A stretch of 5,160 bases of DNA from contig JAQCKY010000230.1 of NCBI GenBank assembly GCA_027592155.1, positions 1-5,160 of the forward strand, in the 5' to 3' direction. The stretch is from Pseudomonadota bacterium (GTDB lineage: Bacteria; Pseudomonadota; Alphaproteobacteria; Rhodospirillales; UBA2165). Under the pieces are notes generated by a model. It saw only the letters and a program-made list of their open reading frames with translations, was not told where the DNA came from and ran no database searches. Shown in pieces: positions 4,675 through 5,160 of the stretch. Numbering within the stretch: the stretch's first letter is position 1; each line of letters opens with the position of its first letter. Both the position numbers and the translations under genes were made by a program.

Positions 4675-5160
4675 TTAGTTTCTGCCTTCCGGCGCCGTAA
4701 TGTCGCGAATACCGTCACCCATCATATTAATCGAAATAACCAGGAAGAAAATAGCTAACCCTGGAAGGGTGATAAGATAAGGCTTGAAAAACATGAATTG
4801 GCGGCCTTCCGAAACCAGCAGGCCCCAGGATGGCGTTGGTGGTTGAATACCGAGCCCCAGGAACGAAAGAAGGGCTTCGATCAAAATCGCAACCGCCATC
4901 TCGAGACTGGCAATCACGATAATATGGTTCAAAACATTAGGTAGAATTTCAGAGAGAATGATGCGGCGTTTGGAAGCACCAACCGCCTCCGCCGCGGTTA
5001 TAAAGTCGTTTGAGCGAACCTGCTGTGTGACGGTTCGGGTCACGACCGCATAGCGATCCCAAAACAAAAATGTCAGCACAAAGACCAAGACAATAATCGA
5101 GCCGCCGAAAACGGATACCAGGGCAAGGGCGACCAAAATTCCCGGCAAGGCGAGTTTTGT
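4675..5160 (-). CDS. dppC: Peptide ABC transporter permease, DppC/OppC type, C-terminal part
   Basis: These are the last 161 residues of an inner-membrane permease whose start lies beyond the right edge (the family is usually about 280-310 residues). The reading frame is open to position 5160; the visible part begins TKLALPGILVALALVSVFGG, the equivalent of the AFPGILLALAL segment in DppC/OppC. The cytoplasmic EAA loop that docks on the ATPases is clear: AAEAVGASKRRIILSEILP (visible residues 56-74). After it come a transmembrane helix (about 79-98), the family hallmark LGLGIQPPTPSWG (101-113), a last helix (about 128-146) and the cytoplasmic tail GDGIRDITAPEGRN. The hallmark and tail distinguish the C from the B permease. 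It leads the visible operon; DppB and the binding protein would be expected upstream, outside the window. Confidence 0.93.
   Translation of the reverse strand, partial: TKLALPGILVALALVSVFGGSIIVLVFVLTFLFWDRYAVVTRTVTQQVRSNDFITAAEAVGASKRRIILSEILPNVLNHIIVIASLEMAVAILIEALLSFLGLGIQPPTPSWGLLVSEGRQFMFFKPYLITLPGLAIFFLVISINMMGDGIRDITAPEGRN

Noticed and set aside
2591..5160. Idea that the signal-less binding-fold protein is the substrate-binding subunit of the Dpp-type transporter
   Set aside because: Dpp/Opp importers use much larger (about 500-residue) exported binding proteins of another cluster. The gene here encodes 298 residues, has no export signal and is separated by a convergent LysR gene.

Overview
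The window carries six protein-coding genes in an ordinary, dense bacterial layout. Two of them run off the edges. The proteins resemble those of Alphaproteobacteria (Rhodospirillales-like or marine lineages) in style. That placement is a guess from protein character and moderately GC-rich coding sequence; there is no RNA gene or other taxonomic marker here. I see no rRNA, tRNA, CRISPR array, insertion sequence or phage gene.

Left part, minus strand (1-1481): a cytosolic protein with an NMT1/THI5-like substrate-binding-protein fold (585-1481) is followed by the 5' part of a PrpF-superfamily gene (1-371). The latter best fits 4-oxalomesaconate tautomerase of the GalD/LigU type, a step in gallate or protocatechuate 4,5-cleavage. 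The 213 bp between them hold three hairpins. The last looks like an intrinsic terminator, and a weak promoter candidate lies just before the tautomerase gene.

Middle, plus strand (1580-2485): a LysR-type regulator is transcribed divergently from the binding-protein-like gene. The 98 bp AT-rich spacer is full of GATAA/TTATC-type inverted repeats. One 9-mer from it, GGATAATTC, recurs upstream of the tautomerase gene. This is the classical layout of a LysR regulator controlling its divergent neighbour, and the tautomerase may belong to the same regulon.

Right part, minus strand (2591-5160): the 3' end of a Dpp/Opp-type peptide transporter operon. It contains the C-terminal half of the DppC/OppC permease, then a DppD/OppD-type ATPase, then a DppF/OppF-type ATPase. 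The two ATPase genes share one base (TAATG). The operon converges on the LysR gene. The cognate periplasmic binding protein and the DppB-type permease are not in the window; they would be expected beyond the right edge.

The most interesting points are the binding-protein-like gene with no export signal, a charged insert and a Cys-x-Cys-His motif; the putative shared operator; and the structured terminator region between that gene and the tautomerase gene. I found no clear evidence of a wholly new system.
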